Positions 32,653 through 43,124 of a stretch of DNA of 64,000 nt are shown here, in pieces. The stretch is from Helianthus annuus (lineage: Eukaryota > Streptophyta > Magnoliopsida > Asterales > Asteraceae). Location of the stretch: positions 123,302,271 through 123,366,270 of the forward strand of contig NC_035436.2 in assembly GCF_002127325.2 (NCBI RefSeq), in the 5' to 3' direction. The notes beneath the pieces are model-generated. The model was not told where the DNA came from. It searched no databases and was given only the letters and a program-made list of their open reading frames with translations. Within the stretch, counting starts at the first letter, position 1. Each line of letters begins with the position of its first letter. The position numbers and the translations under genes are program-made.

Positions 32653-35600
32653 TCATTTCATTTCAGGACCATCATGTGCAGCAGATCTGGTACTGCGACT
32701 CAGGAAGCTCCAAGCACATGACTGGAGATAGGAGCTTACTCAGCAACTTTGTCTTAAAGCTGGGTAAAATGGTGAACTTTGGAAACGGAGTGAAAGGAAG
32801 GATAATGGGATACGGATGTATCAGGTATGGATGTTTGATCATCGAAAGAGTAGCTTATATTGAAGGCTTAAAATATAATTTGCTGAGCTATGGTCAATTT
32901 TGTGACAAAGGTTTTCAGGTAACATTTTTACTAGAAAAATGCTTGCTAATAGGTATGGATGATAATAAAGTATATTTGAGTGGGAAAAGGATAAGACAAT
33001 CAATTTATTACTTTGACTTTAAAGAAGAAAATGAACATCCTAAACTATGTTTATTTTCAAAAATTAACAAAGGAAGTAGTTGGTTATGGCATAAAAGATT
33101 GGCTCACTTAAATTTCAAAAACCTAAACAAATTAGCAAGTAAAGGACTGGTAAAAGGGTTACCTCTCATATCCTCTAAAAAGGATAAAATTTGTGATGCT
33201 TGTGAGATGGGAAAGTCAAAAAGAAGCTCTCACAAGTCAATTTCTGAATCTTCCATTACACAAAATTTGGAACTTTTACACATGGATTTGTGTGGACCCA
33301 TAGGTACAGAAAATTTTTCTGGAAAGAAATATATACTAGTAATAGTTGATGATTTTTCCAGATACACATGGGTTGAATTTTTGAGAAAGAAAAGTGAAAC
33401 ACCTGATTTGATCATTAATTTTATAAAGAAAATTGTCTGTTATAACTAACAGTAAGAAGGATCAGATCAGACAATGGGGCGGAATTCAAAAATTCTAAAA
33501 TTGAAAGCTTCCTTGTAAACAAAGGGATCTCTCATGACTTTTCTGCTCCCAGAACCCCTCAACAAAATGGGGTTGTTGAAAGAAAAAATAGAACCTTAGT
33601 AGAAGCTGCCAGAACAATGCTTGTATATGCCAAAATGCCCTCTCACTTTTGGGCAGAAGCAATTGCAAATGCATGTTTTACTCAAAACAGAACTCTCATC
33701 AACAAAAGGCTAAACAAAACACCCTACAACATAATAAATAATAGAATTCCAAGTGTGAAATTTTTACACACATTTGGTTGTAGATGTTTTGTTTTCAATG
33801 ATTTTGAAAGCCTTGAAAAATTTGACAAAAAAGCAGAAAATGGTATTTTTCTTGGATATTCAATGTCCTCAAAAGCTTATAGAATTTTTATTCTTAATAC
33901 AAGGATAATCAGAGAAAGTTTATATGTCTCATTTGATGACTCATCAGAGACTGAAGTTTCTCATGAATACATGAAAGAAATAAACTTTTCTGACAAACAA
34001 GAAAATTATGAGCATCTCTTTGAAATGATATCAGAAGATCTTTTAGAACGTGATAAAGCTTGTAAATTTAAATCATCAGAAATATCATGTACTAACCCTG
34101 AAGAACAAGTAAATAGCACAACAGAAAATCAAAATTCTAGTGCTTTACATGAGACAGAGGTAGCTGAACAGGGGGAAACTTCAAATCCATCAGAACCAAC
34201 AATTGTTCGAAACAGGTTAAGATGGATCAAAGGGCATGTGTTCATTCTGATATCATTGGCAATCCAGCTGATGGTGTGAGAACAAGATCTGCAACTGCAC
34301 ATGAATGTGCATATGCTGGGTTCTTAAGCGCAATAGAACCCAAATCTGCCAAAGAAGCTCTGAATGATCCAGATTGGATACAAGCTATGCAAGAGGAGCT
34401 GGATCATTTCGAAAAAAACAAGGTGTGGGATCTGGTACCCAAGCCCAAAGACAAAATGGGTATACAGGAATAAATCTGATGAAAATGGCATAATCACAAG
34501 GAACAAAGCAAGTTTAGTAGTCAAAGGTTACTGTCAACAAGAAGGTATTGATTATGATGAAACCTTTGCACTAGTAGCTAGATTAGAAGCTGTGAGAATT
34601 TTTCTTGCTTATGCTGCATCCAAGGATTTCAAAGTTTATCAAATGGATGTAAAATCAGCTTTCCTAAATGGTAAAATTGAAGAATAAGTTTATGTGCAAC
34701 AACCTGAAGGCTTTGTTGATCCAAAATTTCAAAATCATGTTTATAGATTAAACAAAGCCTTATATGGATTGAAGCAAGCTCCAAGAGCGTGGTATGAAAC
34801 ATTATCAAACTTCTTACTCAATTCTGGATTTACCAAAGGTACTATTGACACCACACTATTTCTCAAAACACACAAAAACCATACCTTGTTAGTTCAGATA
34901 TATGTTGATGACATTATATTTGGATCAACAAATGAAAAATTTTGCAAAAAGTTTCAAAAGTTAATGACCAGCCATTTTGAAATGAGCATGATGGGTGAAT
35001 TAACCTTTTTCTTAGGGTTACAAGTCAAACAAAGAATTGATAGAATATTTTTGAGTCAATCAAAATATGTCAAAACAATTCTACAAAAATATTCACTTGA
35101 AAACTGCTCAGTTTCAAAAACTCCCATGGCAACAGGGAACAAATTGGATTCTGATAAAGATGGAATAAGTGTAGATATTAAAACCTATAGGGGGATGATA
35201 GGGTCACTGTTATACTTAATTGCAAGTAGACCAGACATCATGTTTGCTACATGTTTTCTGGCCAGATATCAATGTGACCCTAAGGAATCTCATTTAAAAG
35301 CTGTAAAAAGGGTTTTCAAATATCTAAAAGGCACTTCAGAACTTGGTCTCTGGTATCCAAAGGATACAAACCTTGAATTAATTGCATACACAGATGCAGA
35401 TTATGCAGGGTGTAAGATTGACAGAAAAAGCACATCTGGTGCTTGTCAAATCTTGGGGGAAAAATTGGTATGTTGGGCAAGCAAGAAGCAAAACTGTGTT
35501 GCCACATCAATAGCAGAGTCAGAATATGTTGTAGCAGCAAGCTGTTGTTCACAAGTGCTGTGGATGCAAACTTAACTGAAGGACTATGGAGTAAATCTGA

Positions 35601-35902
35601 CAAACATACCAATTCTGTGTGATTCAAAGAGTGCAATTGCAATAACAGAAAATCCAGTTCATCACTCAAGAATCAAACACATAGATGTCAGATATCACTT
35701 CATAAAAGATCACGTGGAGAAAGGTAACATTGAAATGTATTTTGTTCCAACTGAAAACCAAATTGCTGATATATTCACAAAACCTCTTGATGAAAAGAGA
35801 CATAATTTTTTGATCAGCAAACTTGGCATGGTCAACATAAGAGATGAAAATGTTTCAGAAATAAAAACAAAACAAAATGAAAACCTAGTTGATAATCATT
35901 AA
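32653..35902 (+). pseudogene. pol: E3 Pol, broken copia polyprotein
   Basis: Pol order is complete but disrupted. From a GTG at 32676: protease DSGSSKHMTG; LWHKRLAHLNF and CDACEMGKSKR zinc region; integrase LHMDLCGP, RSDNGAEF and QQNGVVERKN; RT with YVDDIIFGS near 34900; RNase H DADYAGCKIDRKST; a tail ending at 35902. Lesions: frameshift between 33440 and 33458, frameshift near 34240, short loss/frameshift near 34455, TAA at 34685-34687 (a Glu codon mutated), TAA at 35573-35575. It can no longer make a working enzyme. Confidence 0.92.
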
Positions 35903-36419
35903 GTTACTGAGAGTGAAAGGACAATTAAACAAAATTCTGATACAGAAATTCATCTATCTGATGAAAAATCAGAAGATCTAATGAATCATCAATAAAATGT
36001 GATGATTTACCAGAAATTCTGATTGACATCAGGAACTTTTGTTTAATTGTACATAATAATCAGTAATCATCAAAAGTCCATATCTTCATACATATTCCAT
36101 TTGTATAAATTTCTTTTATTTTTTTTGTTTGTTTAAAAAAGGGGGGGGGGAAGCATGACATGCATGAAGATAAAATTAAATCCAAAGAATTCAATCGTCA
36201 CAAATACTTTTTTTTAAAAAAGGGGATTTTTTTTGAACATGCAACGTCATTCGGTTATAAGGAGTTTAACAGAAACACGTACGCACCAATATCATTAGGA
36301 GCTATGAAAGTAGCCGCCCACCTATTGAATGCTTACTCACATAAAAGGCTCAGTAGACTGTCATATTCACTGCAATAGATATCGTCTTAAATGAAGAGAA
36401 GAATTTTTTTTTTGTTAAT
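35903..36419 (+). other. E3 spacer with long purine tract
   Basis: AT-rich spacer after pol. At 36135-36153 a run of A6-G10-AAG resembles an internal polypurine tract. Nothing else supported. Confidence 0.55.
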
Positions 36420-37295
36420 ATGAAACTATCACTTTCACCTATAAATATTAACAATCTGAAAAAGACATTCTTCACAACAAAATCTTCTCTTCAAAAGCCT
36501 ACCATCAGAAAAACTTCTTATTTCAAAATGAACCACCCAAGATCAATGGAATCCAACCAATTTCCTCTCAAACTTTACGAACATCATAATCTCAGATTAA
36601 GATCCAACTTAGAAGGACCTGCATGTGAGGACTGCAGGTTTGTGTACAATATGATCATGAGAAGTCCTTTGGGCTTTGCTATGTCTACACATGTCACCAT
36701 ATATCCAGAACTTCTTCAGGAGTTCTGGTGGAATGCCCAAGTTGTTATGAGTGGCACCTCTATGTGGATAAGAAGTGAGGTTATGGGGGTAGAGATCACC
36801 CTAAAAGAGGAAACACTCAGAGATGTCCTCAAATTGGGTGACTATCGAAGGATCACTATATTGGAAAAGGCAGAAGTGCAAAAGACCTTGACTGAAATGG
36901 GCTACAATTCAAGCAATGTGTCAAGGTAAATTTTCAAATCTGGGTTCATTCCACCTTTTCAATATTTGGTAACACAGCTGAGTGTCTGCTTTTCGAAAAA
37001 GACAGTACACTTTAATGAGCTGTCTTACAGGATGATGGAAGTGGCGCATGCTATTGTACAGGAAAAACCTTACAATTATGCTAAGTTTCTCATGAGAGAC
37101 TTAGAAGGAAACGTCCATGACCGTAATCCTTTTCTGATCTACCCTCGTTTCGTAACCAAAGTAATCACAAGTCAACTTGACTTTGGTGGTGTGAGAAGTT
37201 GTTATACAAGAGCTGAACTGGCATTTCAAGAAAACTTAAGAGTTGCTTCCCTGGTTCCATCAACCTTTCATACAGGAAGAATAACCAGTCTCTAG
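36420..37295 (+). pseudogene. E3 accessory ORF A
   Basis: An ORF of about 291 codons from the ATG at 36420, interrupted once by an in-frame TAA at 36927-36929. Recognisable blocks are MRSPLGFAMSTHVTIYPELL, QEFWWNAQVV, ITLKEETLRDVLKLGD, FIPPFQYLVTQLSVCF, NYAKFLMRDL and FLIYPRFVTKVI. From memory this resembles an ORF carried by many composite-family retrotransposons. It has no known catalytic motif, signal peptide or transmembrane helix. The same block order recurs in ORF B downstream, so the two look like diverged duplicates. Role unknown. Confidence 0.7.
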
Positions 37296-38281
37296 TTATA
37301 TGTGAAGTGCATGTATAACGTGTTGGATGATGATGATGAGTAGTTAGGTCTGTCTGTATTTGGTTTAGCTTGTTAATTTTTTTTTTTTTTTTTTTTTGTT
37401 GTTTTGTGTTCTAACCCACTTTTGTTCAGTAATATATTCAGTTTTTCTTAATTAAATGTTAGATAAATATGTCAATAGGTCCAGGGGGAACTAAGAAATC
37501 TTATCTGATGATAACAAGGAAAATCTGGTAAGAATCAACTGAAATCTGATAGGATATGATAAATCATCAGAATCTGATAAAATTTATCAGAAATTTCATT
37601 AAAACATCAGAAATCAGATGCAAAGAAACAAAAAAAAAAGGCTAGATTATTTTTTAGATATGTTTCTCTCAATTTTTTTTCTGAGGACTAGAACAAGCTA
37701 TATGAAAGAGACTTCCTGATGCATCAGAACTAAATGTGGAGTACACAAGATCAAGGTAAGAAATTTTATCAGACTCTACTCATTCCCTCTCATCTTAAAA
37801 AAAATGTGTCTTGATTCAGACTCCTATAAATGAATCAAATGTCTTCTGATGATATAAATATAGGAAAATTCAACTCTTTATGAAACATTTAGACATTTAG
37901 AGATCTTATATATATCATCAAAAGGACAACATGGGAAAACACTCAAATGAAGAAAAGGCTTTTGATTGGACCAATTCTGAAATCAAAAAGGGTCCCACAT
38001 AAAAAGGTGCAAGTTGGAAACTAGTGTTTATCTTTTAAAAATCGTTGGAATCTCTAACTGTCTTGAATGAGATATACATTAAATTAGAGATAAAGCAAGG
38101 GTTTTTCAAAAACGGTTGCGTCTTTAAAAGATTAAAACATCATTAAGGTGTCATAAAACACCTTGAATACAAACAACCCACGAAAAACACTCAAAAATCT
38201 CTGTCTCAGCTCACTATAAATATCCTCTCCAACAACAGAGACGTCCATCTTCAATCTCAATTCTCAAAACCCTAAAAACCC
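37296..38281 (+). other. E3 spacer between ORF A and ORF B
   Basis: AT-rich, with a T-run near 37377-37397, many TCTGATGA-type words between 37500 and 37640, and a GGGGGAAC tract near 37484. No gene seen. Confidence 0.55.
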
Positions 38282-41200
38282 TTTTCAAAAGCAAGAAACC
38301 CAAAATCCTTAATAGCTGCCTCAAACACCAGTCCACCTCCAGCTGAACACTCTGTTCCCCTAATCACTGAAGCTGAATATCTTCCTTTAAAGAACAACAA
38401 TGAAGCAATGAACACCAATATCAAATAATATGATGTGAAGTGTCAAATTCTCATTGAGTTTCTGATCAAAAGCCCAATAGCTCATGCTCTTACAAAGATC
38501 AGAGAGGTACCAGAAAGATTGATACAACAAGTTGTACACACTCTCAAAGCACATAGTACAAATATGGAGCTAACAACACATGTATGGGAAGATATCTTCA
38601 TCAAAATCACACCAGAGAAAATAAGGGAATGTTTGGAACTACCCTTGAATCAAGAGTATGAAGAAGCACCACCAAAAGAAGACATGTTTGAACAACTTGA
38701 TGCTGTAATGGGATGCAAGGCGAAGATTTCAAAAATCAACGAGTTCAAGAGGAACAAGCTACCTGCCTTCTGGCAAGCATTGATGGAAATATTGAATAAA
38801 TGCTTATCATCCAAGATCGGAGGTACGGATCAGATAAATATGAATATTCTAACAATCACGTTCAGCCTTATAACTGGGTTGAATATTGATTTTGGAACAG
38901 AAATATTTAATCTGATCAAAAGATCAATTCTGACCAAAACTGGAAAGATAGATTCACATCTACATTTTCCCAGATTTTTATCCATCATAATTTCTGATGC
39001 TTTTTCTGAAAGAAATCTGCAAACTCCAAAATCAAAATATATGTGGAAATCAGAAATTATGAGACCTTGGAGTGCTGCAGGGTCATGGAAGTCAGACTTT
39101 GATGTACCTGTTCTACCAGAAAATATGATGGATCTTGTACCAGAAAATTCATCATATAGAGCAGAATACATGAGAATGTTAAGTAGACAAGCAGAGACAA
39201 AAGAAGGATTTGAAAAGGTGTCACCCATGGAGCATGATGCAGAAGAATCAAGCACACCAAGAATAGAGCAGCTGGATGAATCTGATCCACATCCAGCTGA
39301 TAAAGATGTGCATATGACTCACGCAACATAAGAACATCATGCTGAAGGCTCACACATTGGAGAAACAGGTGCAACAAAATCTAAACTCAATATATTTTAT
39401 ACTTCTGAAAGTGATTCTGATGAATCAATTCAACCAAGATATGAAATATTACAAAGAAGCACTGTTTTTACAAAACAAAATGTGAGTGAAACAAAAGACC
39501 CATTTTCTGAGTCAAACTCTGAGGAGGAAAATGTGGTAACAACAGGTGGAGATCAGTTCACTGATCAAGGAAACCTGGATGAGAAAAATAAAAGTTTCTC
39601 AACAACTCATGGAGAACTTGAAAAGGTTTAAGGATGTGAGGAAAACCAGGACTTGAGTTTGTTTCAAATTTCTGGTGAGGAAACAGAGAATTTGGATACT
39701 TCCAATCCTCTTAACCTCAGAACATCAGAAAATGTGTTTTCTGGTGGTTTTAGAAGGGAAACATCTGTTGTTTCTCCTATTTCCCAAGAACAATCATCTA
39801 TGTCTCCAAAACAACTTCATAAAGAACTTGAAGATGAAGCTGCTACTTAGAAAATAGTCATGAACGAAAAACTTGATCTGATACTGGAAGAAATCAGAAA
39901 TCAAAAATCAGAAGTCAAAGCTCTATCAGAGACTGTCAAAGCTGTGCAGAAACAAACTGAAGAAAATAGTGCAGCTCTCAAAGAAATACAAAAGTCATCA
40001 GAAAACAAAGGAACTTCTTCAGAAATGGAAAAGGCTCTTAAAGAACTGCGTGATATCAAGAAAAAGATGACAGAGATTGCAACTGCAGGAGAAAGTTCAA
40101 GTTCAGGAAGGCTTCTTGAAGAAATACAACTGCTCAGAGCCAACAGCAGCAGTCTAACTGAGGCTTTTGAAAAGTTGGTACTGGAATTAAGTGAACAAAG
40201 AAGTAAAGAAAATCAGGAGTTTCAGAAGATAAAGAAGCAAGAAGAAACAAACAGTCAATCTCTTACTAACATTCACTTGCTAGTAAAAAGATTGCAATAC
40301 AATGTTGCCACACTGGCAAAAGTTGATCTTCATAAACTAAAGACTCCAATTCCACAAGAAAGACAAGTAAAAGAGTCAGAAAGTCCCCAACATCAACCAG
40401 AAACCATCCAACAAGAACAAATAAAGCAAACAAAAACTATAACAGTTCAAAAAGAAAAGCAGACCATGGGTCCACCACCAGTTAAACAAAAGTTACCCAT
40501 GGGTCCTCCACCAAGCATATCAAAGCCAGACACTTCAAGTTTCCAACATAAAGAATACACTTCAGCTCAACCATCAACTACAACCATGAAAGAGAAGCGA
40601 AGAATGGAACATGAAGTGACCTCCTCAAAAAGGCCAAGAAAAATAATGAGAGAAGACTCAGAAGGCAACATCAAAGAATCAGAAGTGCTGGAAGGTGATC
40701 TACACACAATCATGTATCCAGAAGAACATCTGAAGCACTACTATTGGAAAGGTCCAGAAGACAACCCAACAAGGCCACTCTCACCAATGAGTAGAGGTAT
40801 TTATGAACAAAGAAAAAATGGCAGCTGGGTGATATTGCACAACAAATTGATCAATCCAATAGTATCAATTGAAAGAGTTGATACTTTGACTACTGAAGGA
40901 GGCTTACTAGGGAATGAAAGTCAAAACAAGTACACCCTAGTCAGAAAAGACAAAGATGTTCAAAAACCTACTGATGTAGACCTGGCTGATGAAGTTCATC
41001 CAATGGACATAGTCAAGATGAAGAACATCATTGATGAATGGAAAGGTGGTTCAGTAGTGATCAGAAGAGCCCTTGACAGTGTTAAAAATGAAGGAGCGAA
41101 ATTATACAAAGAGCAGCATTAGCAGACTTTGATCTGTGTATCAATTTCGAGTATAGCACTAAGGTGTTAATACCTCCACCCAACACAAGTATTCCAGCTG

Positions 41201-41553
41201 AAATCCCTTCAAAATTGGCAAGAACTGGTGTAATCTTTGATACACCAGAAATCTGTGCAGTCTTCAAAGATGCTCATAATGAGAAGGCTCTATTCAGAAT
41301 CAGTGAAATTTGCAGGTACTCAAACCAAACTTTAAAGTATATAAGAAACTGCATAAATGAGAAACAAGAGCAACTCAAGATGAAAGGAAAGAACAATGAG
41401 CAGCTGAGAAAGAAAATTGAAGATTGCATTGAAGATTGGATGGAAGCAAGAGAATGGTATAAATCGATGTACAAGGCAACTCAAAAGATAATTGATCACA
41501 AGAAGAAGCTGAAACCAGGAGACAAACACAGAAGTGGAGTGAAGATCAATTGA
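38282..41553 (+). pseudogene. E3 accessory ORF B (ORF A-like domain plus coiled coil), broken
   Basis: One long ORF of roughly 1090 codons can be followed in a single frame to 41122, with TAA at 38426, TAA at 39329, TAA at 39629 and TAG at 39848. A frameshift near 41100-41120 then leads into the last segment (to 41553). Residues about 50-270 repeat the ORF A pattern (FLIKSPIAHAL, IFIKITPEKIRECLELP, LPAFWQALMEILNKCLSS, LHFPRFLSIII). An acidic linker follows, then a strong heptad coiled coil (LDLILEEIRNQKSEVKALSE onwards), a Pro/Gln-rich part with two MGPPP motifs, and a Lys-rich C-terminus. No envelope hallmark is visible. A structural or RNA-binding role is possible but unproven. Confidence 0.7.
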
Positions 41554-41767
41554 ATGAATTGATGCGATAGAAATTTTTTTTGAACAATATTTAGAAGTTT
41601 TTTGTTTCTTTTACAATGGTTGGATGGTCTATGCTTTAACTTTTATGTTTTATGCTTTATGTCTGTGGGACATAGTCACTTGATCTTTCTTTTTCAAGAA
41701 TTAGTTAAAAGTTGTTTACATTTGGACATAGAGATAGTTCATGTTCTTACAATACTTAGGGTGAAAC

Positions 41768-42557
41768 TGTTAGGAAACTTTATTTGTAAGTATTGAAGAA
41801 AATCTCAATCAACTGGATCTCTGAAGAAGATAACAGTCCTGAAGAACACAACAAGATGAAGAAAAATAGTTGGGACAACTGAAAAGCAAAGTATCTACTA
41901 CAAAGAATCTCAAGTTGATAAAGAGTTGATTTGGATTATCAGAGAAGGTCGTTTCTGATGGATATGATGATATTTCTGATGAAATATCATCAGTTTCTGA
42001 CAAATTCTGATCATCAAACTTTCTGATGATTTGTTCACTAGAATTTCTAATGAAGTGGGTTATCAGAAATTCTGATGACAGACCCACTTGTCTAAAATCA
42101 CAACTCTATCCTGCCACACATGACCGAAGCATGACATTATTGGTTTTCATGATTACAAATGCAACTTGAACGATGGATTCAGTGAATATGTCAAATTGCT
42201 ACTTTATGCAGGACTTATTGCATGAATAAGCAATTGTTTATTCATGTCCATAGCCGTCTATAAATAGAAGGCTCGAGAGGCAGAAGATACTTGAGTTTGA
42301 AGCTTAGCATTCACATACAAACACTCAAACTCCAACTGCTCTTCTCACCACAGAAATCAAGATTCATTTTTATTAGATAATAATCTTACAATCACCTTGT
42401 TAAACTAATTTGTTTCAAAGTGATATAAACTTGATAATTCTGTAGGTCTTGTTTCTTGAAAGTCTGATTTCCATTTCCGCACATCTTTTTCACATATACT
42501 GAAATCACTTGCCATATTACGTAAGAAGAAGTTGTTAAGGCCATACTGGGTCCAACA
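41768..42557 (+). repeat. E3 3' LTR
   Basis: 790 bp, matches the 5' LTR with about 3% differences and is followed by AAAAC. The sequence just upstream, TTAGGGTGAAAC, is a poor polypurine tract. Confidence 0.95.
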
Positions 42558-42566
42558 AAAACACCC

Positions 42567-42931
42567 AGTCTCTCAGACTAAAACACCCAGTCTCTCAGAC
42601 TAAACCTCCCTAGTATCTAAGACTTAACTCCCCCAGTCTCTAAGACTGAACTCCCCAGTCTCTAAGACCAAACTTCCCCAGCCTCTAAGACTAACTCCCT
42701 GGTCTCTAAGACCAAACTTTCCCAGCCTCTAAGACTAACTCCCTGTTCTCTAAGACCAAACTTTCCCGGTCTCTAAGACTAAATCCCTGGTCTCTAAGAC
42801 CAAACCTCCCAGTCTTTAAGACTAAATCCCTGGTCTCTAAGACCGAACCTCCCAGTCTCTAAGACTAAATCCCTGGTCTCTAAGACCAAATTTCCCCAGT
42901 CTCTAAGACTGACTCCCTGGTCTCTAAGACC
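42567..42931 (-). repeat. Palindrome array in E4 leader, right part (17 units)
   Basis: Seventeen units of about 21 bp, each a 5-bp inverted repeat around a 3-base centre. Units are of the AGTCT-CTA-AGACT or GGTCT-CTA-AGACC type, alternating in the second half. Eleven are perfectly paired, and both pairing types occur. Confidence 0.88.
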
Positions 42932-43109
42932 GAATTATAAACGTAGATTTTGAAATGTGTATTTATGCCTTTTGTTTGTAAAAAGGTTTGTTCCCTGGAT
43001 CTGGACATTTTGTGTATGCAATGAAAACATGTTTGTAAAAGCGTTTTCGTGAGAGCCCTATTGATCGTAGTCTAGACTCAAGAAAGAATCCTAGTTCGCT
43101 ACGATCGAA

Positions 43110-43121
43110 GCTCTGATACCA
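43110..43121 (-). promoter_or_regulatory. E4 primer-binding site
   Basis: GCTCTGATACCA on the plus strand is TGGTATCAGAGC on the element strand. It lies three bases from the LTR edge at 43125. The 42932-43109 stretch between it and the array is non-coding leader. Confidence 0.9.
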
Positions 43122-43124
43122 AGC

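Larger units (their letters stand above)
29814..42557 (+). mobile_element. E3: 12.7-kb Ty1/copia (Sirevirus-like) element with extra 3' ORFs
   Basis: LTRs of 791 bp (29814-30604) and 790 bp (41768-42557), TGTTAG...CCAACA, with the target duplication AAAAC at 29809-29813 and 42558-42562. Order: PBS, intact gag, broken pol, then about 5.9 kb of 3' DNA with two related accessory ORFs. About 25 LTR differences by eye (about 3%) make it older than E1. It lies inside the palindrome array of E4. Extra ORFs after pol are typical of Sireviruses, where they are sometimes called envelope-like. No signal peptide or transmembrane segment is obvious here. Confidence 0.95.

Noticed and set aside
38282..41553. 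ORF B as a retroviral-type envelope gene
   Set aside because: No signal peptide, cleavage site or transmembrane segment visible; coiled coil alone is not enough.
42567..42931. Regular short repeats resembling a CRISPR array
   Set aside because: Units are contiguous with 8-9-bp variable parts, no true spacers, plant retrotransposon leader context.
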